In this document: positions 53,304-63,220 of the stretch, one piece after another | How the letters are laid out: each line of letters begins with the position of its first letter | How positions within the stretch are numbered: position 1 is the first letter of the stretch | Assembly: GCA_023511875.1 (NCBI GenBank) | Contig: JAIMAQ010000002.1 | Location: 310,001-374,000, forward strand | Source: Thermoflavifilum sp. | GTDB lineage: Bacteria > Bacteroidota > Bacteroidia > Chitinophagales > Chitinophagaceae | Reading direction: 5' to 3' | Length of the DNA stretch: 64,000 nt | The notes under the pieces: generated by a model | The model's input: the letters and a program-made list of their open reading frames with translations, nothing else | Told to the model about the DNA's origin: nothing | Databases searched by the model: none | Translations under genes and position numbers: made by a program

Positions 53304-54575
53304 ATGGAACGACCATTAACAGAACATATTCCTCTCGATGGGAGCTGGCTCAGGTTGAAAGATTATGAGCGTGTGGGAGGCTATCAAGGTTTGCGAGAGG
53401 CCTTGAAGCTTACCCCTAAAGAAGTCATCGATAGGGTAAAAGATGCCGGCTTGCGTGGACGTGGGGGAGCCGGGTTTGCTACGGGTCTGAAGTGGAGCTT
53501 GGTGCCCACAGTAGATCAAATACCACAACCTCGTTATCTCATTGCTAACGGCGATGAAATGGAACCCGGCACCTTCAAAGATCGATTGTTGCTAGAAGGC
53601 AATCCCCACCAGCTCATCGAAGGCATGATCATCGCCTCCTACGCTATTCAAGCCGATTACAGTTATGTTTTCTTGCGTTGGGGATACCAGTTTGCTGAAA
53701 AAGCCTTACAAGAAGCTATTCATGAAGCTTATCAAGCCGGTTATCTAGGTAAAAATATCTTAGGAAGCGGTTTTTCACATGAATTATCGGTACACATTAG
53801 TGCGGGTCGATATATCTGCGGAGAAGAAACGGCATTGATCAATGCCCTCGAGGGCAAACGTGCCAATCCTCGTACCAAACCACCTTTCCCCGTGGTCAGT
53901 GGTTTCTTTGGTAGGCCTACTGTGGTTAACAATATCGAAACCCTGTCGAATGTGCCGCACATTCTCAGTAAAGGAGTCAGCTGGTATAAGAGCCTGAGTA
54001 AATGTGAAGATGGAGGCACTAAGTTGTATGGCGTGAGTGGTAAAGTAAAAAAACCGGGTCTATGGGAATTGCCTCTGGGTACTTCTTTTCGGGAGATATT
54101 GGAAGAATATGCTGGTGGCATGCTCGATGGATACCAGTTTCGCGGGGCTTTACCTGGTGGGGGATCGACCGACTTCATTACGGCCGAACATATAGATGTA
54201 GCCATGGATTACAACAGTGTGCCTAAGGTGGGTAGCCGTATGGGCACGGGAACTGTTATCGTGCTCGACGATAAGACTTGCGTAGTGGGGATGGTCCTCA
54301 ACCTTGAGCATTTCTTTGCCCAAGAATCGTGTGGATGGTGTACGCCCTGTCGCGAGGGCCTGCCTTGGACGGAAAAACTGCTGCTGGCTATTGAAGAAGG
54401 CAGGGGCCGCATGGAAGACCTTAAGATCTTTGATGACCTTACGCGTTACATGGCCCCGGGTCATACCTTCTGCGCACTTGCCCCTGGAGCTATGGAACCC
54501 TTGCAGAGTGCATTAAAACATTTTCGAGAAGATTTTGAACGTCATATCCACGAGCACCGTTGTCCGTGGAAATAA
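53304..54575 (+). CDS. nuoF: NADH-quinone oxidoreductase subunit F
   Basis: Binds NADH and FMN and the [4Fe-4S] cluster N3. The NADH-binding GRGGAGFATGLKWSL, the FMN loop ANGDEMEPGTFKDR, GAGRYICGEETALINALEG-type residues (here SAGRYICGEETALINALEG) and the cluster Cys in SCGWCTPCREG with a fourth Cys in HTFCAL are all visible. It has 423 residues from the ATG at 53304; a GTG at 53289 is possible. It lies between nuoE and nuoG. Confidence 0.96.
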   Translation: MERPLTEHIPLDGSWLRLKDYERVGGYQGLREALKLTPKEVIDRVKDAGLRGRGGAGFATGLKWSLVPTVDQIPQPRYLIANGDEMEPGTFKDRLLLEGNPHQLIEGMIIASYAIQADYSYVFLRWGYQFAEKALQEAIHEAYQAGYLGKNILGSGFSHELSVHISAGRYICGEETALINALEGKRANPRTKPPFPVVSGFFGRPTVVNNIETLSNVPHILSKGVSWYKSLSKCEDGGTKLYGVSGKVKKPGLWELPLGTSFREILEEYAGGMLDGYQFRGALPGGGSTDFITAEHIDVAMDYNSVPKVGSRMGTGTVIVLDDKTCVVGMVLNLEHFFAQESCGWCTPCREGLPWTEKLLLAIEEGRGRMEDLKIFDDLTRYMAPGHTFCALAPGAMEPLQSALKHFREDFERHIHEHRCPWK

Positions 54576-54584
54576 GCGAAGACT

Positions 54585-57284
54585 ATGGCAACGATTTATA
54601 TTGACAATGTTCCTTATCAGGTCAAAGATGGCGACAATATGCTTTCCGCCTGTTTGGCGCTCGGGTTTAACATCACCTATTTTTGCTGGCATCCAGCATT
54701 GCATTCCGTAGGAGCTTGCCGGCAATGTGCCATTGTGCGCTACCGGGATGAAAATGACACCCGGGGTCGTATTGTGATGGCTTGTATGGAGCCTGTGGTC
54801 GATCAGGCACGTATTTCCATCGAATCGCCAGAAGCTAAAAAGTTTCGCACACAAAATATTGAAAGTTTGATGATCAATCATCCACACGATTGTCCAGTGT
54901 GTGATGAAGGCGGCGAATGTCACCTGCAAGACATGACCGTGATGAGCGGACATAATTATCGACGTTATCGCTTCAAAAAACGCACTCATCTCAATCAATA
55001 CCTTGGTCCATTCTTGCATCACGAGATGAACAGATGCATCCAATGCTATCGCTGTGTGCGTTTTTATAACGATTACGCCGAAGGCAAAGACTTTGGCGTA
55101 TTTGCTGTGCACGACGATGTATACTTTGGTCGCTTTACCCCTGGAGTACTGGAAAATGAATTTAGCGGTAACCTGGTAGAAGTATGTCCGACAGGCGTTT
55201 TCACCGATAAAACACTTAGAAAACATTATACCCGCAAATGGGATCTTACCAATGCGCCTACCATTTGCCATCACTGCAGCCTGGGCTGCAACATCATTGC
55301 CAGTGAGCGGTATGGATCGCTACGCCGTATTCTCAACCGCTACAATGGAGAGGTAAATGGATATTTCATTTGCGACCGCGGGCGTTTTGGCTATGAACAT
55401 GTCAATAGTGAGCGTCGAATACGCCATGCCCTCAAGCAAGACCCTGCTGGCCAATGGCAAGGCATGAAAACCAAACAAGCACTAGCAGAAATCCAGCAAA
55501 AACTACGAGCTGCACGCAAGGTAATTGGCATTGGTTCGCCTCGAGCTTCACTTGAGTCTAACTTCCTGCTGCAACAGCTTGTAGGCGCCGACCATTTTTA
55601 TGCAGGAGTTTCTGCCAAGCAGGCTAAATTGGTACAGGAAGTTTTGCATATCATGCAAAACAGTGGCGTAAGAACACCTTCTCTCAAAGAAACAGAGAGC
55701 TACGATGCCATTCTGGTGTTGGGAGAAGATGTAACTCATACCGCACCCATGTTGGCACTTACCTTACGCCAAGCCGCTAAAAATCAACCCAAGGAGAAAG
55801 CTAAGGCCCTCAAAATTGCTGAATGGAATGATGCTGCCGTAAGAGAGGTTATTCAAGGGCAGAAAGGGCCCTTATTTATAGCTGCACCTTATGCTACTCG
55901 ACTTGACGATGCTGCAAGGGCTTGCCATCGGGCACATCCTGATGTGCTAGCTCAGTTGGGCTTTGCCGTTGCCCATCAAATTGATGCTCATGCACCAACT
56001 GTAGAAACCTCAGGAGCTGTTCAAGCTTTTGTAAGCCAGGTGGCGGAAGCTCTACAGGCTGCTCGCAAACCTTTGATAGTGGCTGGCACCAGCTTGATGC
56101 ACGAAGCCCTTATTCATGCAGCAGCTAATGTGGCTTTGGCATTGAAAAAACTGGGTAAGCAGTCGGGGTTGTTTTACATCGTACCTGAGGTGAATTCCTT
56201 AGGGCTCACCATGCTTGGGGGCCAAGATCTAGATGCAGCCCTGGAAGAAGTAGAAAAGGGAGGCGTGGATATGGCCATCGTTTTGGAAAATGATTTGTAT
56301 CGGCGCTTGCCTGCCGAACGGGTGGATCGCTTTTTCCAACGGGTGCCCACGGTGGTGGTATTAGATGCACTTGCCAACCGCACGGGCGAAAAAGCGCAAT
56401 ATGTGTTGCCCGCTGGCACCTTTGCCGAATCGTCGGGCACTGTGGTAAACAATGAAGGCCGTGCCCAACGCTTTTATCAGGTGTTCAAACCCCATGACGA
56501 TATTCGCAGCAGCTGGAAATGGTTGCAGCAGTTTGTGAATGATTCTGCACTTGCCCAGACCAATCTAGATGGCGTCATTATTCGCCTAACGGCGGCTTAT
56601 CCTGATCTGAAAGGTATTCTGGAAGCGGCTCCTGGAGCAGATTTCCGAGTGGGTACACAAAAAATACCGCGTGAGCCCCACCGCTACAGTGGCCGTACAG
56701 CCATGCTTGCCCATATTCAGGTAAGCGAACCCAAGCCACCAGAAGATCCAGATAGCCCACTTTCATTTACCATGGAAGGCTATGTGGGCACTCCTCCCGC
56801 GCCACTTACTCCTTTCTTCTGGTCGCCTGGCTGGAATTCTGTGCAATCGGTCAACAAATACCAACAAGAGATCGCCGGCATGCTCAAAGGTGGCAATCCC
56901 GGAAAGCGACTCATTGAGGCCAGCGAACAGGCTACGATGAGCTATTTTACCGATATGCCAACGGTGAGTATGCCACCCAATGGCCAGCTAAGCATATGGC
57001 CTGCTTATCACATTTTTGGTAGTGAAGAGCTTTCTGCACAGAGTGCGCCTATCCAAGAAAGGATTCCCGAGCCCTATGTAGCAATTTCTACTGCCGACGC
57101 GGCTAAGCTTCAGGTAAATGAGGGCATGCGGGTGCAAATGCAACTAAACGGCACTACCATAGAGCTTACTGTACAAGTGCGCAACGATATTCCCGAAGGC
57201 CTGGCAGCCATCCCTGCTGGGTGGGAAGCCTGGGCAGGCATAACATATCCATTTTTTACTACCCTTAATCCCATCCACTCATGA
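54585..57284 (+). CDS. nuoG: NADH-quinone oxidoreductase subunit G
   Basis: The large iron-sulfur subunit of the peripheral arm. The N-terminal [2Fe-2S] ferredoxin domain has GACRQC and an early Cys ([16 protein letters not shown]). A His-Cys cluster segment ([18 protein letters not shown]) and a [4Fe-4S] pair ([17 protein letters not shown]) follow. A further Cys set, [10 protein letters not shown], begins the molybdopterin-oxidoreductase-like part. The length of 899 residues includes a long C-terminal region with a final beta-rich domain. Its last bases overlap the nuoH start (ATGA). Confidence 0.95.
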   Translation: MATIYIDNVPYQVKDGDNMLSACLALGFNITYFCWHPALHSVGACRQCAIVRYRDENDTRGRIVMACMEPVVDQARISIESPEAKKFRTQNIESLMINHPHDCPVCDEGGECHLQDMTVMSGHNYRRYRFKKRTHLNQYLGPFLHHEMNRCIQCYRCVRFYNDYAEGKDFGVFAVHDDVYFGRFTPGVLENEFSGNLVEVCPTGVFTDKTLRKHYTRKWDLTNAPTICHHCSLGCNIIASERYGSLRRILNRYNGEVNGYFICDRGRFGYEHVNSERRIRHALKQDPAGQWQGMKTKQALAEIQQKLRAARKVIGIGSPRASLESNFLLQQLVGADHFYAGVSAKQAKLVQEVLHIMQNSGVRTPSLKETESYDAILVLGEDVTHTAPMLALTLRQAAKNQPKEKAKALKIAEWNDAAVREVIQGQKGPLFIAAPYATRLDDAARACHRAHPDVLAQLGFAVAHQIDAHAPTVETSGAVQAFVSQVAEALQAARKPLIVAGTSLMHEALIHAAANVALALKKLGKQSGLFYIVPEVNSLGLTMLGGQDLDAALEEVEKGGVDMAIVLENDLYRRLPAERVDRFFQRVPTVVVLDALANRTGEKAQYVLPAGTFAESSGTVVNNEGRAQRFYQVFKPHDDIRSSWKWLQQFVNDSALAQTNLDGVIIRLTAAYPDLKGILEAAPGADFRVGTQKIPREPHRYSGRTAMLAHIQVSEPKPPEDPDSPLSFTMEGYVGTPPAPLTPFFWSPGWNSVQSVNKYQQEIAGMLKGGNPGKRLIEASEQATMSYFTDMPTVSMPPNGQLSIWPAYHIFGSEELSAQSAPIQERIPEPYVAISTADAAKLQVNEGMRVQMQLNGTTIELTVQVRNDIPEGLAAIPAGWEAWAGITYPFFTTLNPIHS

Positions 57285-58237
57285 ATACGGTGATACATAT
57301 CATCATGATCATCCTCATTTTGCTGGTATTGTTGACAATTGCTGCAGGACTCATCTATGTTGAACGACGGATGTTAGCCGTTTGGCAAGATCGGTATGGA
57401 CCCAACCGAACGGGACCTTTTGGGCTGTTGCAGGTGCTGGCCGATATGGTGAAGATTTTTTTTAAAGAAGATTGGATTCCGCCTTTTGTAGATAAAAAAG
57501 TATTTATCATCGCACCTACCATTGTGATGATGGCTGTACTGATGAGCTTTGCCATTATCCCGTTTACACCGAAAATAGGTGTGGTAGATCTAAACATAGG
57601 TGTGTTGTTTTTCCTGGCTATGTCGTCGATGGGTGCATACAGTGTGGTGCTAGCCGGATGGGCATCAAACAATAAATATGCATTATTGGGAGGCATTCGC
57701 GGAGCGGCACAGATGATTTCTTATGAAGTATTCATGGGTCTATCCTTGATGGGAGTAGTGATCTTGGCGGGTTCTTTTAACTTACGCGATATTGTGGAAG
57801 CTCAGCGAAAAATTTGGTTTTTCATTCCTCAAATTGTAGGATTCGTGATTTTCTTTTTGGCCGGGCTAGCCGAAACGCATCGTTTGCCATTTGACATTCC
57901 AGAAGCAGAAAGTGAGCTTATTGCGGGGTATCATGCCGAATATTCGGGGATGAAGTTTGGGATGTTTTTCGTAGGTGAATATTTGGGTATCAGCCTTATT
58001 TCGGCATTGGTTACTACGCTATATTTTGGAGGCTGGTTAGGTCCTCATTTTTTGCCTCCAATTGTGTGGTTTCTCATCAAAATGTTTGCATTTATCCTAT
58101 TGTTTATTTTAATTCGGGCTACTCTACCCCGTCCTCGATACGATCAATTGATGTCGTTGGGATGGAAACTGTTGTTGCCCTTATCTTTACTTAATCTGTT
58201 GGTCACTGGAGCGGTGGTTTTATATGGGCATTTATAA
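57281..58237 (+). CDS. nuoH: NADH-quinone oxidoreductase subunit H
   Basis: A membrane subunit at the junction of the two arms of complex I, shaping the quinone entry and first proton path. It has about eight membrane segments. Diagnostic parts are [40 protein letters not shown] and the loop [38 protein letters not shown]. Length 318 residues. It overlaps nuoG by four bases. Confidence 0.97.
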   Translation: MNTVIHIIMIILILLVLLTIAAGLIYVERRMLAVWQDRYGPNRTGPFGLLQVLADMVKIFFKEDWIPPFVDKKVFIIAPTIVMMAVLMSFAIIPFTPKIGVVDLNIGVLFFLAMSSMGAYSVVLAGWASNNKYALLGGIRGAAQMISYEVFMGLSLMGVVILAGSFNLRDIVEAQRKIWFFIPQIVGFVIFFLAGLAETHRLPFDIPEAESELIAGYHAEYSGMKFGMFFVGEYLGISLISALVTTLYFGGWLGPHFLPPIVWFLIKMFAFILLFILIRATLPRPRYDQLMSLGWKLLLPLSLLNLLVTGAVVLYGHL

Positions 58238-58255
58238 ACGTTCAAACAAAAAGCT

Positions 58256-58771
58256 ATGATCAGTCATCTTCGTTCGTTGTGGTTGGTGTTCAAACACATG
58301 TTTCATAAACGAGAAACGATTCAATATCCAGAAGAAAAACCTTATTTACCGCCACGTTGGCGGGGCCGCATCGTACTCACTCGCGACCCCGATGGAATGG
58401 AACGTTGTGTGGCTTGCTATTTGTGTGCAGCAGCCTGCCCGGTAGATTGCATTTCTCTACAGGCCACAGAAGATGAAAACGGCAGGCGTTATCCCGAATT
58501 TTTCCGAATCAATTTTTCTCGTTGTATTTTTTGTGGATACTGTGAAGATGCTTGTCCCACTTATGCTATTCAGTTAATTCCCGATTTTGAGATGGCTGAG
58601 TATGATCGCCAGAACTTGGTGTATGAAAAAGAAGATTTGCTCATTAGTGGGCAAGGTAAGTATCATGGATATAATTTTTATCGTGTAGCGGGTGTGGATG
58701 CTGGGGTGAAACCTAAAGGCGGGGGCGAAACAGAAAGTGAACCTGTAGATGTGCGTAAGTTATTGCCTTGA
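58256..58771 (+). CDS. nuoI: NADH-quinone oxidoreductase subunit I
   Basis: Carries two [4Fe-4S] clusters (N6a and N6b) that link NuoG to NuoB. Both motifs are complete: [15 protein letters not shown] and [15 protein letters not shown]. The N-terminal helix ([22 protein letters not shown]) contacts the membrane arm. The 171 residues include an extra tail after the ferredoxin part. It is followed by a 108-base gap before nuoJ, the largest gap within the operon. Confidence 0.96.
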   Translation: MISHLRSLWLVFKHMFHKRETIQYPEEKPYLPPRWRGRIVLTRDPDGMERCVACYLCAAACPVDCISLQATEDENGRRYPEFFRINFSRCIFCGYCEDACPTYAIQLIPDFEMAEYDRQNLVYEKEDLLISGQGKYHGYNFYRVAGVDAGVKPKGGGETESEPVDVRKLLP

Positions 58772-58879
58772 GCATTGTTTAAGTAGATATGTTTCAGAAG
58801 GGAACTTTAGGAAAGTGAAGGAGTGAAGGATATTTGTTGTCGATCATTTGCTAATCCACTATTTGATTATCTGTAAACG

Positions 58880-59458
58880 ATGAACCTGGTTTTCTACATA
58901 GCAGCTCTGGTAGCTATTTTCGCTACACTTCGAGCGGTATTACACAAGCATGCCGTACATGCATTGCTCTACTTAATTGTGTCTCTGCTTTCGGTAGCCG
59001 TTATTTTTTTCATCTTAGGGGCGCCTTTTTTAGCTGCACTTGAAGTGATTATTTACGCGGGTGCTATTATGGTGTTATTTGTATTTGTGGTGATGATGCT
59101 CAACCGAGGGGAAGCAGCTGTGCAGCAGGAAAAAGAATGGTTTCGTTTTCGCACTTGGGCATGGCCTTCTGTATTGGTGTTGATCTTGTTTGTAGAATGG
59201 GTGTACATGTTGTGGCGGGGGAGTGCTCAGCAATCATTTGCTGGTGTTACTCAAGGGCCTATACAGCCTCAACAAGTAGGTGAGCTTTTGTTTACCCAAT
59301 ATTTGTTGGGGGTAGAAATGGCGGCCATGATGTTGATGGCTGGAATTATTGGTGCGTATCATATTGGCAAGCAAAAGCAAAAAAGTTATCATCGTTATCT
59401 AGAAGAAAAATCGGATCAGATAAGCATTTCAGAAAACAAAACCCAGGAGGTGATATGA
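58880..59458 (+). CDS. nuoJ: NADH-quinone oxidoreductase subunit J
   Basis: A membrane subunit with five membrane segments in the first 165 residues, including the conserved HALLYLIVSLLSVAVIFFILGAPFLAALEVIIYAGAIMVLFVFVVMML. A soluble tail of about 25 residues follows (192 in all). TM3 with its pi-bulge region (EVIIYAGAIMVLF) is typical. It overlaps nuoK by four bases. Confidence 0.95.
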   Translation: MNLVFYIAALVAIFATLRAVLHKHAVHALLYLIVSLLSVAVIFFILGAPFLAALEVIIYAGAIMVLFVFVVMMLNRGEAAVQQEKEWFRFRTWAWPSVLVLILFVEWVYMLWRGSAQQSFAGVTQGPIQPQQVGELLFTQYLLGVEMAAMMLMAGIIGAYHIGKQKQKSYHRYLEEKSDQISISENKTQEVI

Positions 59459-59772
59459 TATCTGTGCCTGTACACGTGCAGCTGTTGTTGGCAAGCATTC
59501 TTTTTTTAATTGGCTTAGTAGGAGTGCTCATTCGCAGAAATGTGATCTTCATGCTCATGTCTGTAGAAATCATGCTCAATGCAGCGGGGTTAGTGTTTAT
59601 CATTGGAGGTGCTCATTGGCATCAGGCCGATGGGCAAGCCATGGTGATTTTTATTTTGGCGATGGCTGCTGCTGAAGTGGCTGTAGGCTTAGCCCTTATC
59701 TTACAAGTGTTTCATTTGCACAAGACTGTAGATGTAGATTGTTTGGAAGAATTGAAAGATACACAAAGCTGA
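59455..59772 (+). CDS. nuoK: NADH-quinone oxidoreductase subunit K
   Basis: A small membrane subunit of 105 residues with three membrane segments. The conserved Glu residues of the proton path are in LMSVEIMLNAAGL and MAAAEVAVGLALIL. The start ATG overlaps the nuoJ stop (ATGA). It lies 17 bases before nuoL. Confidence 0.96.
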   Translation: MISVPVHVQLLLASILFLIGLVGVLIRRNVIFMLMSVEIMLNAAGLVFIIGGAHWHQADGQAMVIFILAMAAAEVAVGLALILQVFHLHKTVDVDCLEELKDTQS

Positions 59773-59789
59773 TAAAACCATATTGATAC

Positions 59790-61694
59790 ATGGATGTGAT
59801 GCATTTCTTGTGGTTGGTGCCCGCATTTCCATTAGCTGGGTTTCTTCTCTTGGCTTTATTGGGGCTTCGTTTGCCCGCGCGGGCCATTGCTTGGATAGGT
59901 ACGGTTTCTATTGGGCTGGCTGCCCTTGTTACCCTTTGGATAGGGTTAGATTTTTTGCAACAGCCGCCTGCAGCTGGCCACTATAGGCAAGTGCTTTGGA
60001 CTTGGTTTAACATCAATGGCTTTGCACCCGCCATAGCCCTTTATCTCGACCCTCTTTCGCTGGTATATATTTTTGTCATCACCTTTGTAAGCTTTTTCAT
60101 TCACTTGTATTCTACGGCATTCATGCGTGGAGATGAAGGTTACCCGCGGTTTTTTGCCTACATGAATTTATTTGTGTTTTCGATGGTGACCTTGGTGCTG
60201 GCCGATAATTTGTTGTTGCTCTATTTGGGTTGGGAAGGAGTGGGGTTGTGCAGTTTTCTATTGATTGGGTTTTGGTATCGCGATGAAGCCAATGGCTATG
60301 CCGCTCGCAAAGCCTTTATTGTTACTCGTATTGGAGATACGGCTTTTATTATTGGCTTATTTTTATTGGTGAAGCAATTTCATACGCTAGACATACAAGA
60401 TATCCTCTCACAAGCACCTCAGGTGTGGGCGATAGGTGCGGCTGGAGCATTTTGGGTGAGCTTGCTGTTGTTGGGTGGTGCCGTGGGGAAGTCGGCCCAG
60501 TTGCCTTTGCAGACTTGGTTGCCCGATGCTATGGCGGGTCCTACACCCGTGAGTGCTTTGATTCATGCAGCAACAATGGTTACTGCAGGGGTATACTTGA
60601 TTGCCCGCATGCATGTATTGTATAGCCTCTCGCCTACTATGCAGCTGGTCGTAGCCATCATTGGGGTATTGACTTTATTGATTGCTGGTTTTAGCGCTTT
60701 AGCTCAAAGAGATTTGAAGCGTATTTTGGCTTATTCCACCATTAGCCAGATTGGCTATATGTTTTTGGCATTAGGAGTAGGTGCATGGACGGCGGCTGTG
60801 TTTCATTTCATGATTCATGCTTTTTTCAAAGCCTTGTTGTTTCTCGGTGCTGGTGCGGTGATCATGGCTATGGAAGAAGAGCACGATATTTTCAAGATGG
60901 GTGGCCTGCGAAAAAAGATGCCTATCACATTCTGGACCTTTCTAGCGGGCTCTGCCGCACTTGCAGCGGTGCCCATCATTACGGCCGGTTTTTACAGTAA
61001 AGATTTAATCTTGTTTGATGCGCTTGCTTCTACACAAGGCAGTACTTGGTTGTGGCTGGGTGGTTTTATAGGCGCATTCATCACAGTATTGTATACCTTT
61101 AGAATGGTATTTGTGACCTTTTATGGAGAACAGAAAAAGGTCATTGCGCATGATCCTGAGCGAGAGACGGCGATGATGATTCCTTTGATGGTATTGGGCG
61201 TGTTGTCGATAATAGGTGGATGGATAGAACTTCCTCATGCATGGGCCCATTTCACTCCTTTTTCCCATTTTCTCGAGAGCTGCCTGCCAGCGACTCAGTT
61301 AAAGGCAGGCGTGGAAAGTTGGGAGTTGTGGCTTCAGCTCCTCACAGCCATCATGGTAATTGTGGGCATTTATTGGAGCTGGCTGGCTTATGTGAAGCGG
61401 CCAGCTTTGGCCTATCAACTCAAACAGACTGCCTGGGGGCGTGCATTATATCCTTTCTTTTACAAGGGGTGGATGTTTGATCAATTATATGATACTTTGT
61501 TGGTAAAGCCTGTGGTGTGGTTGTCGCGGATAGATCGACACGATTTTATCGATTATATCTACGAAGGGTTTGGACAGCTGAATATTGGGATCAATAAGGT
61601 TTTCAGCCGCACTCAAAATGGGTATTTACGCTGGTATTTGCTTTGTGTTGTAGGGGGTGTTTTGATTATATTTAGCTTAATCTTGTTTGTATGA
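59790..61694 (+). CDS. nuoL: NADH-quinone oxidoreductase subunit L
   Basis: The distal antiporter-like proton-pumping subunit, carrying the long lateral helix. Some 14-16 membrane segments are predicted. Key regions are YLGWEGVGLCSFLLIGFW (with the pump Glu), AVGKSAQLPLQTWLPDAMAGPTPVSALIHAATMVTAGVYLIAR (with the pump Lys) and AYSTISQIGYMFLALG. The 634-residue length includes the C-terminal lateral helix and final membrane helix. It overlaps nuoM by four bases. Confidence 0.97.
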   Translation: MDVMHFLWLVPAFPLAGFLLLALLGLRLPARAIAWIGTVSIGLAALVTLWIGLDFLQQPPAAGHYRQVLWTWFNINGFAPAIALYLDPLSLVYIFVITFVSFFIHLYSTAFMRGDEGYPRFFAYMNLFVFSMVTLVLADNLLLLYLGWEGVGLCSFLLIGFWYRDEANGYAARKAFIVTRIGDTAFIIGLFLLVKQFHTLDIQDILSQAPQVWAIGAAGAFWVSLLLLGGAVGKSAQLPLQTWLPDAMAGPTPVSALIHAATMVTAGVYLIARMHVLYSLSPTMQLVVAIIGVLTLLIAGFSALAQRDLKRILAYSTISQIGYMFLALGVGAWTAAVFHFMIHAFFKALLFLGAGAVIMAMEEEHDIFKMGGLRKKMPITFWTFLAGSAALAAVPIITAGFYSKDLILFDALASTQGSTWLWLGGFIGAFITVLYTFRMVFVTFYGEQKKVIAHDPERETAMMIPLMVLGVLSIIGGWIELPHAWAHFTPFSHFLESCLPATQLKAGVESWELWLQLLTAIMVIVGIYWSWLAYVKRPALAYQLKQTAWGRALYPFFYKGWMFDQLYDTLLVKPVVWLSRIDRHDFIDYIYEGFGQLNIGINKVFSRTQNGYLRWYLLCVVGGVLIIFSLILFV

Positions 61695-63217
61695 TGCTCA
61701 CTGATATACTCACGATTTTGTTTGTAGGTGGACTGCTCTGCTGGTTGATTCCTGGCTGGAGTAGGTGGATAGCTACACTGGCCGTAGGCTTGGATCTGGT
61801 TTTAGCAATAAGCCGCTGGTGGCCATCTGCCCATACGGCAATGACGGGTAAATGGATAGTGGAAGAGCAGTATGCTTGGATGCCTTCAATGGGAGCAAGC
61901 ATTCATCTCGCAGTAGATGGGTTTAGCTTACTCATGATTGTGCTCACGTTATTGATTGGATTATTGGGCGTATGGATCTCTTGGCATGATCAAGCCATTG
62001 CTGAGAAAAGAGGCTTCTTTCATTTTCATTTGTTGTGGCTGATAGGGGGTATTACGGGTGTGTTTATGGCTATGGATTTGTTGTTGTTTTACTTTTTCTG
62101 GGAGTTGATGTTGATTCCCATGTTTTTTCTGATCAGCATCTGGGGAGGTGAACAGCGAAAGAAGGCCAGCATAAAGTTTTTCTTATTTACCCAGCTGAGT
62201 GGTTTATTTATGCTCATTGCCATTTTGGCTTTGTACATTTTACATGGGCAGCAAACGGGTCAATATAGTTTTGATTATGCGGTATTGCTAGGCACTTCTT
62301 TGTCGCCGTCGTTAGCCGGCTGGCTATTGGCGGGTTTTTTACTAGCATTTTTAGTCAAGCTTCCTGCTTTTCCATTTCATAGCTGGTTGCCCGATGCTTA
62401 CACCCAATCGCCCATTGCAGGTGCGGCTTTGTTGGCTGGTTTGATGTCGAAGACAGCAGCTTATGGAATGTTGCGATTTGCCTTACCTCTTTTCCCGCAG
62501 GCTGTACATGCGTTTGCACCATGGATGATTGCTTTAGGGGTTATTGGTATTTTGTATGGAGCTAAACTGGCCTATGCACAAACCGATTTAAAGAGGCTAA
62601 TTGCCTTTTCGAGTTTCAGCCATATGGGATTTATTGTGTTGGGAATTTTTTCTCTACAGGAGCTTGCCTACGACGGAGTGATTCTAGAAATGGTGGCGCA
62701 TGCCATTAGCATAAGTGGATTGTTTTTCTTGGTGGGGATGCTTCGGCAACGCATTCAGCAAACCAATTTAGATGCTATGGGCGGTTTCTGGGAATATATG
62801 CCGCGCATGGGTGGAATAGCCATGGTTTTTGTTTTGGCTTCGCTGGGCTTGCCGGGGTTAGGTAATTTTATTGCCGAGTTTTTGATCTTGGCTGGCGCTT
62901 ATCAAGCACATGTTGGCTGGACGGTATTGGCTTCGTTGGGGTTAATTGCGGGCATGATTTATTCGTTGGTGATTTTACAGAAAGTGTTTCACGGAAAAAC
63001 CAGACAAGCTCTTCCTGGAGCCGATATAAAACCCTTAGAGTTCCTGGTAATGGCTTGCTTGGTGGTAGTTATTTTTTGGTTGGGCTTTTTCCCCCAACGA
63101 GTGGTACAAGCAGTAGATCCGGTAGTCAAACAACTGAAGCAGATCTCTTTACAAGAGTTGCCGGCACAGCAAGCCCATCAAGTATTTGCACAATCATCTA
63201 TTTCCACAAATATTTAA
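61691..63217 (+). CDS. nuoM: NADH-quinone oxidoreductase subunit M
   Basis: The second antiporter-like subunit, with about 14 membrane segments in 508 residues. The proton-path Glu is in FFWELMLIPMFFLISIWGG, the Lys in VKLPAFPFHSWLPDAYTQSPIAGAALLAGLMSKTAAYGMLRF, and YAQTDLKRLIAFSSFSHMGFI is typical. It overlaps nuoL by four bases and ends three bases before nuoN. Confidence 0.97.
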   Translation: MMLTDILTILFVGGLLCWLIPGWSRWIATLAVGLDLVLAISRWWPSAHTAMTGKWIVEEQYAWMPSMGASIHLAVDGFSLLMIVLTLLIGLLGVWISWHDQAIAEKRGFFHFHLLWLIGGITGVFMAMDLLLFYFFWELMLIPMFFLISIWGGEQRKKASIKFFLFTQLSGLFMLIAILALYILHGQQTGQYSFDYAVLLGTSLSPSLAGWLLAGFLLAFLVKLPAFPFHSWLPDAYTQSPIAGAALLAGLMSKTAAYGMLRFALPLFPQAVHAFAPWMIALGVIGILYGAKLAYAQTDLKRLIAFSSFSHMGFIVLGIFSLQELAYDGVILEMVAHAISISGLFFLVGMLRQRIQQTNLDAMGGFWEYMPRMGGIAMVFVLASLGLPGLGNFIAEFLILAGAYQAHVGWTVLASLGLIAGMIYSLVILQKVFHGKTRQALPGADIKPLEFLVMACLVVVIFWLGFFPQRVVQAVDPVVKQLKQISLQELPAQQAHQVFAQSSISTNI

Positions 63218-63220
63218 GCT